A stretch of 32,634 nucleotides of DNA from Oscillospiraceae bacterium (GCA_031261325.1 JAISKH010000028.1:1-32634); one strand, 5' to 3'; counted from the stretch's first letter, positions 16,914-24,790 are shown. Numbers and translations are program-made. The notes: a model not told the origin generated them from the letters alone.

Positions 16914-16956
16914 TGTGCGGTTGCACAAATAATATAGATTAAGGTGAGGTAAGAAA

Positions 16957-18177
16957 ATGCCGGTAAACAAGACTGAGCGATGGTTAAGGCTTGCGCTGGG
17001 CGTAGTGGTGCTGTTATTCGCGGGGATAATTTATTCGTGGTCGATTCTCAAATATCCGTTCGGGACGGAATTCGGTTGGGACGCGGGGCAGCTGGGGCTG
17101 AACGCGACGCTGACAATTTGCTTTTTCTGCATCGGCGGCTTTATAACGGGGCTGATGTCCAAGAAAACGTCGCCGCGCGTGCGGCTGCTGATTAGCGCGG
17201 TGCTGCTGTTCGCGGGTTTCTTCGGCACATCGCTGCTGGACGGGAGCAGCGTTGCGCTGCTGTACATCTCGTATGGCGTGGTTGCGGGTATTGGTATCGG
17301 GTTTGCTTACAATACCGTTATCAGCGTGACGGGCGCGTGGTTCCCGGACAAGAAGGGATTGTGCTCGGGCGTTTTGATGATGGGCTTCGGGCTTACGTCG
17401 CTGATAATCGGCAAGGTCGCGGACGGCATGATGCGCTCGGAGACAATCGGGTGGCGGAAAACTTATCTGGTGCTCGCAATTGCTATCGGTGCCGTACTGC
17501 TCGTCGCGGCGTTATTCATCAAGCCGCCGCGTGAGGGTACGGTGTTCCCCACGCCGAAAACGGCGGGCAAGCGCGCGGCGGAATCGGAGACGGTCGTTCG
17601 CGACTACACCGCGACGGAAATGGTGCGGCGCAAGTCGTTTTGGCTGCTGTTCGCGTTCATAACGCTGATTGCGGCTGTGGGTTGCACGGCGGTGAGCTTT
17701 GTGACGGACATTATTAAGGAAGTGGGCGGCGGGGAGAGCTTCGCCGTTACGGCGGCGGGGTTGCTGTCGATTTTCAACGGCTTGGGGCGGCTCGTTACGG
17801 GCGCGCTGTTCGACGCGCTGGGCAGGCGCAAGACGCAGTATGTCATGAGCGCGTTTGCGATTGCGGCACCGACGACGGTTGTGGTCGCGCTTGTTACGTC
17901 GTCTCTGCCGCTCGGGATTATCGGCATGGCGCTGTGCTTCTTCTCTTACGGCTTCGCGCCGACGACAAGCTCGGCTTTCGCGTCCGCGTTTTTCGGGCAG
18001 AAGAATTTCTCGCTGAATTTCAGCATTGTTAACCTGATACTTATTCCAGCGCCGTTCGCCGCGACGCTTGCGGGGAACCTCTATAAGTCCTCCGGCAATT
18101 TCATTTCGACGTTTATTATCCTGATAGGCTGCTCGGTCGTCGGGCTTGTCGTGAATCTCGCGCTGAAAAAGCCGTAA
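16957..18177 (+). CDS. MFS transporter, oxalate/formate antiporter (OFA) type
   Basis: A 406-residue, 12-segment membrane protein. It opens with RWLRLALGVVVLLFAGIIYSWSILKYPF and has GFAYNTVISVTGAWFPDKKGLCSGVLMMGFG, both characteristic of the OFA (OxlT-like) branch of the major facilitator superfamily; ALFDALGRRKTQ is the loop 8-9 motif. OFA members exchange organic anions. ATG at 16957 follows AGGTGAGG, 43 bases after the ligase stop with no terminator, so the two are probably cotranscribed and the carrier may bring in the ligase's substrate or expel a fermentation acid (inference). Confidence 0.88.
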   Translation: MPVNKTERWLRLALGVVVLLFAGIIYSWSILKYPFGTEFGWDAGQLGLNATLTICFFCIGGFITGLMSKKTSPRVRLLISAVLLFAGFFGTSLLDGSSVALLYISYGVVAGIGIGFAYNTVISVTGAWFPDKKGLCSGVLMMGFGLTSLIIGKVADGMMRSETIGWRKTYLVLAIAIGAVLLVAALFIKPPREGTVFPTPKTAGKRAAESETVVRDYTATEMVRRKSFWLLFAFITLIAAVGCTAVSFVTDIIKEVGGGESFAVTAAGLLSIFNGLGRLVTGALFDALGRRKTQYVMSAFAIAAPTTVVVALVTSSLPLGIIGMALCFFSYGFAPTTSSAFASAFFGQKNFSLNFSIVNLILIPAPFAATLAGNLYKSSGNFISTFIILIGCSVVGLVVNLALKKP

Positions 18178-18193
18178 ATTCCACAATTCGCAT

Positions 18194-18222
18194 TTGTATT
18201 GCAGCGGACAATATGCTAAAAT
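18194..18222 (+). promoter_or_regulatory. iorA promoter
   Basis: TTGTAT at 18194-18199, 17-base spacer, TAAAAT at 18217-18222 with TGC upstream (extended -10). It allows iorAB-paaK-ACT to be expressed apart from the ligase and carrier genes upstream. Confidence 0.7.
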
Positions 18223-18255
18223 CATAGCAAATAAATCGAAAGAGGGTGTAATGCC

Positions 18256-20025
18256 TTGAAAACCCTGATGTTGGGCAATGACGCGGTTGCGCGCGGGTTA
18301 TATGAAGCTGGCGTGTCCGTCGCGTCAAGTTACCCGGGAACGCCGAGCACGGAGATAACGGAAGTGCTCGCGACGTTCGGGGAGGTATATTCGGAATGGG
18401 CGCCGAACGAAAAGGTCGCGCTTGAGGTTGCGCTCGGCGCGTCCATCGGCGGGCGGAGGAGCTTCTGCGGCATGAAGCACGTGGGGCTGAACGTCGCCGC
18501 CGACCCGCTGTTCACAGCGTCCTATACGGGCGTCGGCGCGGGACTTGTAATCGCCGTCGCGGACGACCCGGGAATGCATTCTTCGCAGAACGAGCAGGAT
18601 TCGCGCCACTACGCCGTCGCGGCTAAGCTGCCGATGTTGGAGCCTTCGGACTCCGCCGAGTGCTTTGAGTTCGCGAAATACGCGTTTGAGCTGTCGGAGC
18701 GGTTTGACACGCCGGTTATTCTGCGCATGTGCACGCGCGTCGCGCACTCGCAGAGCGTGGTTGAGACGGGGGAGCGCGTCCTGCCGCCGATTATACCGTA
18801 CAAGAAAGACATCGCCAAGTACGTCATGATGCCGGGCAACGCAAAGCGGAAGCACCCGCTTGTCGAGCAGCGCACGCGCGACTTGGTTGAGCTTGCCGAG
18901 ACTTCGCCGCTGAACCGCGCGGAGCTTGGCGAGTGCCGCGAAATCGGCGTTATCGCTTCGGGCACGGCTTATCAGTACGTGCGCGAGGTGCTGGGCGAGG
19001 GCGCGAGCGTGCTGAAGCTCGGACTTGTTAACCCGTTGCCGGAGAAGCTGATTCGCGACTTTGCGGCGGCGGTCGATACGCTGATTGTCGTCGAGGAGCT
19101 TGACCCCGTTATTGAGACGCACGTCAAGTCGCTGGGGCTGGAGTGCCGCGGCAAGGACATGTTCCCGCTCTGCGACGAGTTCACGCAGAACTTGATTGCA
19201 AAGGTTTTCGCGGAACACTCAACGTCAGATAATTGTCAATTGTCAACTGTCAATTCTCAATTGGAATTGGCGGAGCCAATTCCCGCGCGCCCTCCCGTTA
19301 TGTGCGCGGGGTGTCCGCATCGCGGCATGTTCTACACGCTGATGAAGAATAAGGTCACGGTTTTGGGCGACATCGGGTGCTACACTCTGGGAGCCGCCGC
19401 GCCGTTGTCGTCGATTGACACGACGATTTGCATGGGCGCGTCCATCTCGGGTCTGCACGGATTCACGCACGCGGAGGGCAATGAAGCCGCCGAGAACGCC
19501 GTCGCGGTAATAGGCGACAGCACGTTTATGCATTCGGGCGTTACGGGGCTTATCAATATAGCTTATAACGGCGGCGCGGCGACCGTTCTCATACTCGATA
19601 ACTCGATTACGGGTATGACGGGGCATCAGCAGAACCCGACGACGGGACTGAACATCAAGGGCGACCCAGCGGGTAAGATTGACCTTGAGGCGCTGTGCCG
19701 CGCGATTGGGATTAACCGCGTGCGTGTGGTTGACCCGTACAACCTTGCCGAATGCGACGAAGCCGTGCGCGAGGAGATTGCGGCGGACGAGCCGTCGGTT
19801 ATTATTTCGCGCCGCCCGTGCGCGCTGCTGAAAACCGTCAAGGCGAAGCCCGCGTTGTGCGTGAGTGCCGAGAAGTGCAAGTCGTGCAAGTCCTGCATGA
19901 AAATCGGCTGTCCCGCGATAAGCATGAAGGACGGCAAGGCGGCGATTGACGGCACGCTTTGCGTCGGTTGCGGCGTTTGCACGCAATTGTGCAAATTCGA
20001 CGCGATTGAGGGGGTGCAGGCATGA
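18256..20025 (+). CDS. iorA: Indolepyruvate:ferredoxin oxidoreductase, alpha subunit
   Basis: IorAB oxidatively decarboxylates aryl pyruvates (from Trp, Phe, Tyr) to aryl-acetyl-CoA, reducing ferredoxin. The 589-residue subunit has an N-terminal pyrimidine-binding-like domain (GVSVASSYPGTPSTEITE), a thiamine-diphosphate domain (MCAGCPHRGMFY, LGDIGCYTLG, VIGDSTFMHSG with LDNSITGMTGHQ), and a C-terminal ferredoxin domain with two CX2CX2C clusters from Cys541 and Cys569. The start is TTG at 18256, with AGAGGG at 18241-18246; the nearby ATG at 18251 meets a stop at once. Residues about 324-343 (TSDNCQLSTVNSQLELAEPI) come from an inserted DNA repeat in the linker before the ThDP domain. Confidence 0.95.
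   Translation: MKTLMLGNDAVARGLYEAGVSVASSYPGTPSTEITEVLATFGEVYSEWAPNEKVALEVALGASIGGRRSFCGMKHVGLNVAADPLFTASYTGVGAGLVIAVADDPGMHSSQNEQDSRHYAVAAKLPMLEPSDSAECFEFAKYAFELSERFDTPVILRMCTRVAHSQSVVETGERVLPPIIPYKKDIAKYVMMPGNAKRKHPLVEQRTRDLVELAETSPLNRAELGECREIGVIASGTAYQYVREVLGEGASVLKLGLVNPLPEKLIRDFAAAVDTLIVVEELDPVIETHVKSLGLECRGKDMFPLCDEFTQNLIAKVFAEHSTSDNCQLSTVNSQLELAEPIPARPPVMCAGCPHRGMFYTLMKNKVTVLGDIGCYTLGAAAPLSSIDTTICMGASISGLHGFTHAEGNEAAENAVAVIGDSTFMHSGVTGLINIAYNGGAATVLILDNSITGMTGHQQNPTTGLNIKGDPAGKIDLEALCRAIGINRVRVVDPYNLAECDEAVREEIAADEPSVIISRRPCALLKTVKAKPALCVSAEKCKSCKSCMKIGCPAISMKDGKAAIDGTLCVGCGVCTQLCKFDAIEGVQA
19231..19283 (+). repeat. Heptamer tandem repeat plus perfect hairpin inside iorA
   Basis: Five consecutive seven-base units: AATTGTC (19231), AATTGTC (19238), AACTGTC (19245), AATTCTC (19252) and AATTGGA (19259). 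They run into GGAATTGGC (19263-19271), loop GGA, GCCAATTCC (19275-19283), a perfect 9-bp inverted repeat. The AT-rich units contrast sharply with the GC-rich flanks. Translated in the iorA frame they read NCQLSTVNSQLELAEPIP. Similar NCQLSTVN-type repeats recur in other gut anaerobe genomes as far as I remember, usually between genes. Confidence 0.85.
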
Positions 20026-20594
20026 GTGAGACGAAGAATATTATGATTGTCGGCGTGGGCGGGCAGGGGAGCTTGCTCGCGAGCCGTCTGCTGGGTAATC
20101 TGCTGATGAACGGCGGCTACGACGTTAAGGTCAGCGAGGTGCATGGCATGAGCCAGCGCGGGGGCAGCGTCGTCACGTATGTACGCTACGGCGACAAGGT
20201 TTATTCGCCGCTTGTGGACGAGGGTCAGGCGGACTATATACTGTCGTTTGAGCTGCTGGAAGCCGCGCGTTGGCTGAGTTACCTGAAGCCGGGCGGCAGG
20301 ATTATCACGAACACGCAAAAGGTTGACCCGATGCCGGTGATTACGGGCGCGACGGAATATCCTGCGGACTTGGAAGCGAAGATGACCGCCGCGGGAGCGG
20401 AGGTGGACGCGTTCGACGCGCTCGCGCTCGCGACGGAGGCGGGTTCTTCAAAGGCTGTTAACATCGTGCTCATGGGTCGGTTCTCCAAGTACCTTGACAT
20501 AGCGGACGACGAATGGCAAAAGGCTCTGGAGCAGACGGTTCCCGCGCGGTTTTTGGAGCTGAACAAGACGGCGTTTGAATTGGGCAAAAAGTAA
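20022..20594 (+). CDS. iorB: Indolepyruvate:ferredoxin oxidoreductase, beta subunit
   Basis: The 190-residue gamma-domain partner of IorA. It has IMIVGVGGQGSLLASRLLGNLLMNGGYDVKVSEVHGMSQRGGSVVTYVRYG, the hallmark of the family, and a C-terminal half with KAVNIVLMGRFSKYLDI. Length matches the family. ATG at 20022 overlaps the iorA stop as ATGA, with GAGGGGG upstream, so the two subunits are made in a coupled way and assemble in the cytoplasm. Confidence 0.95.
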   Translation: MSETKNIMIVGVGGQGSLLASRLLGNLLMNGGYDVKVSEVHGMSQRGGSVVTYVRYGDKVYSPLVDEGQADYILSFELLEAARWLSYLKPGGRIITNTQKVDPMPVITGATEYPADLEAKMTAAGAEVDAFDALALATEAGSSKAVNIVLMGRFSKYLDIADDEWQKALEQTVPARFLELNKTAFELGKK

Positions 20595-20627
20595 TTTACA
20601 CATCATACGGAAGGGCGTTGATTAGAA

Positions 20628-21932
20628 ATGGGAAAGTACTATCAGGCTGAATTTGAGACTATGCCGCGCGACGAGATGAAAAAGCTGCAAAGTGAGCGTC
20701 TTGTCAACACGGTGGCGCGCGTGTATGAAAACGTGCCGTACTACCGCGAGTTGATGGACAAAAAGGGCGTAAAGCCGAAGGACATCAAGTCGATTGACGA
20801 CTTGAGCCTGCTGCCGTTCATCTCCAAGGACGACCTGCGCGACGCGTATCCTTACGGTATGCTCGCTGTGCCGCTTGCCGACGCTGTGCGCATACAGTCC
20901 ACGTCGGGAACGACGGGGCGGCGCGTCGTCGCGTTCTACACGCAGAATGACGTTGACCTGTGGGACGAATGCTGCGCGCGCGCGATTGTCGCGGTCGGCG
21001 GCACGAAAGAGGACGTTGTGCACGTCTCCTACGGTTACGGACTGTTTACGGGCGGTCCGGGGCTGAACGGCGGCTCGCACAAGGTCGGCTCGCTGACTAT
21101 CCCGATGTCGAGCGGCAATACGGAGCGGCAGATTCAGTTTATGGTTGACCTTGAATCAACGATACTGTGTTGCACGCCGAGCTATGCCGCGTATCTCGCC
21201 GAGACGGTGCACGAAATGGGACTGCGCGACAAGATTAAGCTCAAGGCGGGAATTTTCGGCGCGGAGGCTTGGAGCGAGGAAATGCGGCACCACATTGAGG
21301 ACAGGCTCGGCATCAAGGCTTATGATATTTACGGGCTGACGGAGATTTCGGGTCCCGGCGTGTCGTTCGAGTGCGAGGAGCAGACGGGTATGCACATCAA
21401 CGAGGACCACTTTATCGCCGAGATTATCAACCCGATTACGGGCGAGGTTCTGCCGGACGGCGAAAAGGGCGAGCTTGTGTTCACGTCAATTTCCAAGGAA
21501 GCTTTCCCGCTGCTGCGTTATCGCACGCGCGACATTTGCGTGCTGTCACGCGAGAAGTGCTCCTGCGGGCGCACGCTCGTCAAGATGGCGAAGCCGATGG
21601 GTCGCAGCGACGATATGCTCATTATTCGCGGCGTTAACGTGTTCCCGTCGCAGATTGAAACTGTACTTATCGGCTGCGGGTTTGAGGCGAACTATCAGCT
21701 CGTGGTTGACCGCGTGAACTACTCCGACACGCTTGAGGTCAAGGTTGAGATGACGCCCGCGATGTTCTCGGACGAGATTAGAAAGCTCGAGGGGCTGGAC
21801 AATCAGGTTGAGGCAAAGCTCAAATCCATGCTTGGTATACAGGCGAACGTTACGCTCGTCGCGCCCAAGTCCATTACGCGCAGCGAGGGTAAGGCTGTCC
21901 GCGTGATTGACAATCGCGGCGGAAAACTGTAA
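20628..21932 (+). CDS. paaK: Phenylacetate-CoA ligase family protein (PaaK-like)
   Basis: A 434-residue adenylate-forming enzyme of the PaaK type. It has RVYENVPYYRELMDKKGVKPKDIKSIDDLSLLPFISKDDLRDAYP, the nucleotide loop STSGTTG at 91-97, SYGYGLFTGGPGLNGG, YGLTEISGPGV, and the C-terminal DDMLIIRGVNVFPSQIE with SEGKAVRV near the end. Next to iorAB such enzymes are common in anaerobes and archaea, where they interconvert aryl acetates and aryl-acetyl-CoA. The true substrate (phenylacetate, indoleacetate or another) cannot be read. ATG at 20628 has a modest GAAGGG upstream; the gap from iorB is 33 bases with no terminator. Confidence 0.92.
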   Translation: MGKYYQAEFETMPRDEMKKLQSERLVNTVARVYENVPYYRELMDKKGVKPKDIKSIDDLSLLPFISKDDLRDAYPYGMLAVPLADAVRIQSTSGTTGRRVVAFYTQNDVDLWDECCARAIVAVGGTKEDVVHVSYGYGLFTGGPGLNGGSHKVGSLTIPMSSGNTERQIQFMVDLESTILCCTPSYAAYLAETVHEMGLRDKIKLKAGIFGAEAWSEEMRHHIEDRLGIKAYDIYGLTEISGPGVSFECEEQTGMHINEDHFIAEIINPITGEVLPDGEKGELVFTSISKEAFPLLRYRTRDICVLSREKCSCGRTLVKMAKPMGRSDDMLIIRGVNVFPSQIETVLIGCGFEANYQLVVDRVNYSDTLEVKVEMTPAMFSDEIRKLEGLDNQVEAKLKSMLGIQANVTLVAPKSITRSEGKAVRVIDNRGGKL

Positions 21933-21945
21933 GGAGGTAATTGAT

Positions 21946-22377
21946 ATGACATTGGACCAACTGTCCGTATTCGTTGAAAACAGACCGGGAAAGCTCGTCG
22001 AGGTCATTGAGACAATCGGCGCGGCGGGTATCGACCTGCGCGCGATGTCGATTGCGGACACGGCGGATTTCGGCGTTCTGCGCCTGATTGTTGACAAACC
22101 CGACAGCGCGTTTAAGACGCTGACCGAGGCGGGCTACGTCGTAAAGGTGAACAAGGTTCTGCCCGTCACGATTGACGACACGCCCGGCAGTCTCGGCAAG
22201 GTTTTGCGCTTGCTGTCCGACAACGGAGTGAACGTCGAGTATCTGTACGCGTTCGTTGCGCACGGCAAGGACAGGGCGTATGTTATCATTCGCGTGGAGG
22301 ACAACGACGCGGCGACAAAGGTGCTGGACGGCGCGGGCATACCGCTCGCAAGCGCGGCGGAGATTTACGCGCAGTAA
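21946..22377 (+). CDS. Tandem ACT-domain protein
   Basis: A 143-residue protein made of two ACT domains: about 1-70 (QLSVFVENRPGKLVEVIETIGAAGIDLRAMSIADTADFGVLRLIVD) and about 72-143 (VLPVTIDDTPGSLGKVLRLLSDNGVNVEYLYAFV). ACT pairs bind amino acids and act as allosteric sensors. Stand-alone tandem-ACT proteins regularly follow iorAB and paaK genes, so this one probably senses an aromatic amino acid for the pathway (inference). ATG at 21946 follows AAGGAGG at 21931-21937. Last gene of the cluster, followed by a strong terminator. Confidence 0.9.
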   Translation: MTLDQLSVFVENRPGKLVEVIETIGAAGIDLRAMSIADTADFGVLRLIVDKPDSAFKTLTEAGYVVKVNKVLPVTIDDTPGSLGKVLRLLSDNGVNVEYLYAFVAHGKDRAYVIIRVEDNDAATKVLDGAGIPLASAAEIYAQ

Positions 22378-22397
22378 GGAAAACGGCGGATATTACG

Positions 22398-22427
22398 AAA
22401 GGCACTTGCGTGAGCAGGTGCCTTTTT
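22398..22427 (+). terminator. Terminator of the ior-paaK-ACT operon
   Basis: AAAGGCACTTGC (22398-22409) pairs with GCAGGTGCCTTT around GTGA, with one G-T pair, followed by TTTTTG. Classic intrinsic terminator 20 bases after the ACT gene. Confidence 0.94.
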
Positions 22428-22459
22428 GTCGTTTATAAAAATTATTTAGTCATATATAC

Positions 22460-22488
22460 TTGACAAATGGTCGTGTATGTGTTAATGT
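22460..22488 (+). promoter_or_regulatory. Promoter of the XRE/membrane pair
   Basis: Perfect TTGACA at 22460-22465, 17-base spacer, TAATGT at 22483-22488. The spacer and -10 region contain GTGTATGTGTTAATGTGTG, repeated TGTG steps that could be an autoregulatory operator for the XRE protein. Confidence 0.75.
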
Positions 22489-22516
22489 GTGTTTATGAGC
22501 GAAAGGGGCTGATGCA

Positions 22517-22732
22517 TTGGGAAAGAATCTCGCGCTGAAATCGGCGCGCGCGGCAAAGGACTTGTCGCAACAGGCGCTTGCGGACGCGGTGGGCGTGGCG
22601 CGGCAGACGGTTAACATGATAGAAAAGGGCGAATACAATCCGTCGATACGGCTGTGCGTCGCGCTCTGCCGCGCGCTTGGTAAGACGCTCGACGACTTGT
22701 TTTGGAACGAGAATTATTGGGAGGAGAATTAA
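22517..22732 (+). CDS. Small XRE-family (Cro/CI-type) regulator
   Basis: A 71-residue protein that is almost entirely one helix-turn-helix: LALKSARAAKDLSQQALADAVGVARQTVNMIEKGEYNPSIRLCVALCRALGKTLDDLFW. This matches the short YozG-like Cro/CI regulators of Firmicutes. The start is TTG at 22517, supported by AAAGGGG at 22502-22508; the ATG codons at 22496 and 22512 are out of frame. Its stop directly abuts the ATG of the membrane protein gene (TAA then ATG), so the two are cotranslated and the regulator probably controls the pair. Confidence 0.85.
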   Translation: MGKNLALKSARAAKDLSQQALADAVGVARQTVNMIEKGEYNPSIRLCVALCRALGKTLDDLFWNENYWEEN

Positions 22733-23203
22733 ATGAAAAAACGTGATTATCAGAAATTTGACGAGCGGCAGTTGGCGGTGCGCTACCGCGTGTTCGCGAG
22801 AATGTGCATGATGATGCTCGGGCTGCTGTTTGCTTGCATGTTCGTCGAGGGTGGACTGGAGCTTGAAGTTGCGCCGCATTGGTTGATGTATTTGCTGATT
22901 GCGACAATATCGTTCGCCGCCGGCGGGATTGAGTTGCTACTGCGCGGCGCGTATTTTGAAAAGAACGGAATGGGCTGGGGAGTGCCGTATCTGCTGCTTG
23001 CGGTCGCGCTTTTGAGCTTCGTGATGAACGTGATTGAATTTGCGCGGGGCGACGCGTTTGCCGCTAACGGTATGCTGACGGAGGACGGGACGTTCTTCCT
23101 GCTTTCGCTGATGTGGATTGCGTTCGGGACGGTCGGCGTTGTTAAGTCGCGGCAGCTGCGCAAAGTCGAGCCGGACGAGTTTGAGGACGAATCGGACGAG
23201 TGA
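22733..23203 (+). CDS. Four-TM membrane protein partnered with the XRE regulator
   Basis: A 156-residue protein with four predicted membrane segments at about 22-42, 50-70, 84-104 and 122-142. It starts with a charged stretch containing FDERQLAVRYR, a motif seen in several families of small Firmicutes membrane proteins paired with XRE regulators, and ends in an acidic tail (EPDEFEDESDE). I cannot name the function with confidence. ATG at 22733 follows GGAGGAG inside the end of the XRE gene, with no gap. Its stop lies only three bases from the stop of the convergent GNAT-Nudix gene. Confidence 0.78.
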   Translation: MKKRDYQKFDERQLAVRYRVFARMCMMMLGLLFACMFVEGGLELEVAPHWLMYLLIATISFAAGGIELLLRGAYFEKNGMGWGVPYLLLAVALLSFVMNVIEFARGDAFAANGMLTEDGTFFLLSLMWIAFGTVGVVKSRQLRKVEPDEFEDESDE

Positions 23204-23206
23204 CGG

Positions 23207-24115
23207 TTAACGCAACAGCTTGCGCAGAACCTGCGTCTCGCGCTGAACCCAGAATATCGGGTTACCGCGCTCTAATATGCGCGCGTTGGTTTCGTGGGCT
23301 TCGCGAAGTGACACGAACTCCGCCGAGAAGTGCAGGGCTTTCTCGTAGTCGTCGAGCGCGATTTCGCCGCGCTCACCCGTCAGGCGGCACTCGTAATAGT
23401 AGCCGCGCTCCTCGAAGTAGACGCCGTTTCCGTGCAGGTCGGCGCGATGCGTGACGGTTGTGCCGAGCGGTTGCAGGTCGTCCGCGATTACGAACCCTGT
23501 CTCCTCGATTACCTCGCGCCTTAGCGCGTCCAAGTGCGTCTCGTCGGGCTTTATGCCGCCGCCGGGGAATTTGTAGTCGCCCTCAACCGTGAGTATCAGC
23601 AACGCGCGCTCGCCGTCACGGATTACGGCGCGGACAGCCGTGCGCGTGCGGAGCGGTTCGCCGCGCGGGACTTCGGGCAGACCTATGGCGATAGTCCACG
23701 GATTTGCCGCGACGGGCAGAACGCACTCCCAGCGGCGCACGCCGTATTTTTGCGCGGCGGTTGCCGAGAAGCCGCATTTGCGGTAGAAGTCTATTGCGTC
23801 GTCGTCGGTTTCGAGCTCGAGTGGCAACTTGTACTTGTCGTGTAGCGCGGCGATTATGCGCGCGCCTATGCCTTGGCGGCGGCGTTCCTCCGCGACGGCT
23901 ATGTGCATGATTTCAAGCATGTCGCCATGGACGCGGAAGCCGACTACGCCGAGTGTCGCTCCGCCCTCAACCCAACCGTAAAACAGGCGCGCGTCGTCCG
24001 TGAGGTAGCGGTTCGCCGCCTTGGTTACGCCCTCGGGTGATTCGTCGAACAGGCACGGGGCGAGTACGCGCCGAACCTCGTCGGTGTGCAGTTTGTCTTT
24101 GATGTCATGCAGCAT
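23207..24115 (-). CDS. GNAT acetyltransferase-Nudix hydrolase fusion
   Basis: A 302-residue two-domain protein. Residues about 1-135 are a GNAT domain with the acetyl-CoA-binding motif A at 71-88 (HIAVAEERRRQGIGARII) and YRKCGF near 111. Residues about 155-302 are a Nudix hydrolase with a complete Nudix box: Gly186, Glu192, then REVIEETGF at 200-208 (GX5EX7REUXEEXGU). The GNAT part should acetylate an amine; the Nudix part should hydrolyse a nucleoside diphosphate derivative. Substrates are unknown. ATG at 24115 follows AGGAG; the frame upstream to 24178 is promoter. No partner gene is adjacent on its strand. Confidence 0.85.
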   Translation of the reverse strand: MLHDIKDKLHTDEVRRVLAPCLFDESPEGVTKAANRYLTDDARLFYGWVEGGATLGVVGFRVHGDMLEIMHIAVAEERRRQGIGARIIAALHDKYKLPLELETDDDAIDFYRKCGFSATAAQKYGVRRWECVLPVAANPWTIAIGLPEVPRGEPLRTRTAVRAVIRDGERALLILTVEGDYKFPGGGIKPDETHLDALRREVIEETGFVIADDLQPLGTTVTHRADLHGNGVYFEERGYYYECRLTGERGEIALDDYEKALHFSAEFVSLREAHETNARILERGNPIFWVQRETQVLRKLLR

Positions 24116-24149
24116 ATTCTTGGCTCCTAACGGTTTTTCTTGTGTAATT

Positions 24150-24178
24150 ATCTTACATTTCGCCGCCGCGCGTGTCAA
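24150..24178 (-). promoter_or_regulatory. Promoter of the GNAT-Nudix gene
   Basis: On the minus strand: perfect TTGACA at 24178-24173, 17-base spacer, TAAGAT at 24155-24150. The transcription start would lie about 40 bases before the ATG at 24115. Confidence 0.78.
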
Positions 24179-24182
24179 TATG

Positions 24183-24210
24183 AAAACGCCCGTCGTTTGA
24201 CGGGCGTTTT
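24183..24210 (-). terminator. Rubrerythrin terminator
   Basis: AAAACGCCCGTC (24183-24194) and GACGGGCGTTTT (24199-24210) form a perfect 12-bp stem with a four-base loop, 13 bases past the rubrerythrin stop on the minus strand. TTTT at the arm end is followed by CATATT. It separates rubrerythrin from the GNAT-Nudix promoter immediately downstream. Confidence 0.9.
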
Positions 24211-24223
24211 GGTTTTTGGTTGA

Positions 24224-24769
24224 TTATTTGCCGAAGTAGCGGGCGTAGAGGGCTTCAAAAGCCTTGCCGTGACGCGCTTCGTCGCGCGCCATCTCGTGCA
24301 CGGTGTCGTGAATCGCGTCGAGATTGAGCGCCTTTGCGCGCTTTGCGAGTTCGAACTTGCCGCTTGTCGCGCCGTTTTCGGCTTCGATGCGCACGCGGAG
24401 GTTTTCCTCCGTGCTGTCGGTTATGACTTCGCCGAGCAGCTCCGCGAACTTTGCCGCGTGCTCCGCTTCCTCATACGCCGCCTTTTCCCAGTAGGAGCCG
24501 ATTTCGGGGTAGCCCTCGCGATAGGCGACGCGGGCGAACGCGAGATACATACCCACCTCGGTGCACTCGCCGTTGAAGTTGGCGCGCAAATCCATGATTA
24601 TATCCTCGGGCGAACCTTTTGCGACGCCGACGACATGCTCCGCCGCCCAAACCTTTTCCGCGCTCTGGAGCTTGAACTTGTCCTTGCCAGCCTTGCAAAC
24701 GGGACAGGATTCAGGCGCTTCGTCTCCCTCGTGCACGTAACCGCAGACCAAACAGATATACTTTTTCAT
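24224..24769 (-). CDS. Reverse rubrerythrin (peroxide reductase)
   Basis: Rubrerythrins reduce hydrogen peroxide, taking electrons from NADH through rubredoxin-type centres, and protect anaerobes from oxygen. The 181-residue protein has the rubredoxin-like Fe site at the N terminus (Cys6, Cys9, Cys22, Cys25; [20 protein letters not shown]), the opposite of classical rubrerythrin, hence the reverse type. The four-helix diiron domain follows with [30 protein letters not shown] and [14 protein letters not shown] supplying Glu and His ligands. ATG at 24769 follows AGGAGGT. It lies 46 bases after perR on the same strand, so regulation by PerR is likely. Confidence 0.94.
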   Translation of the reverse strand: MKKYICLVCGYVHEGDEAPESCPVCKAGKDKFKLQSAEKVWAAEHVVGVAKGSPEDIIMDLRANFNGECTEVGMYLAFARVAYREGYPEIGSYWEKAAYEEAEHAAKFAELLGEVITDSTEENLRVRIEAENGATSGKFELAKRAKALNLDAIHDTVHEMARDEARHGKAFEALYARYFGK

Positions 24770-24790
24770 AAAACTACCTCCTAAAAATTA

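Noticed and set aside
19231-19283. CRISPR-like array
   Set aside because: Units are seven bases with no spacers; it is a short tandem repeat within a coding gene.
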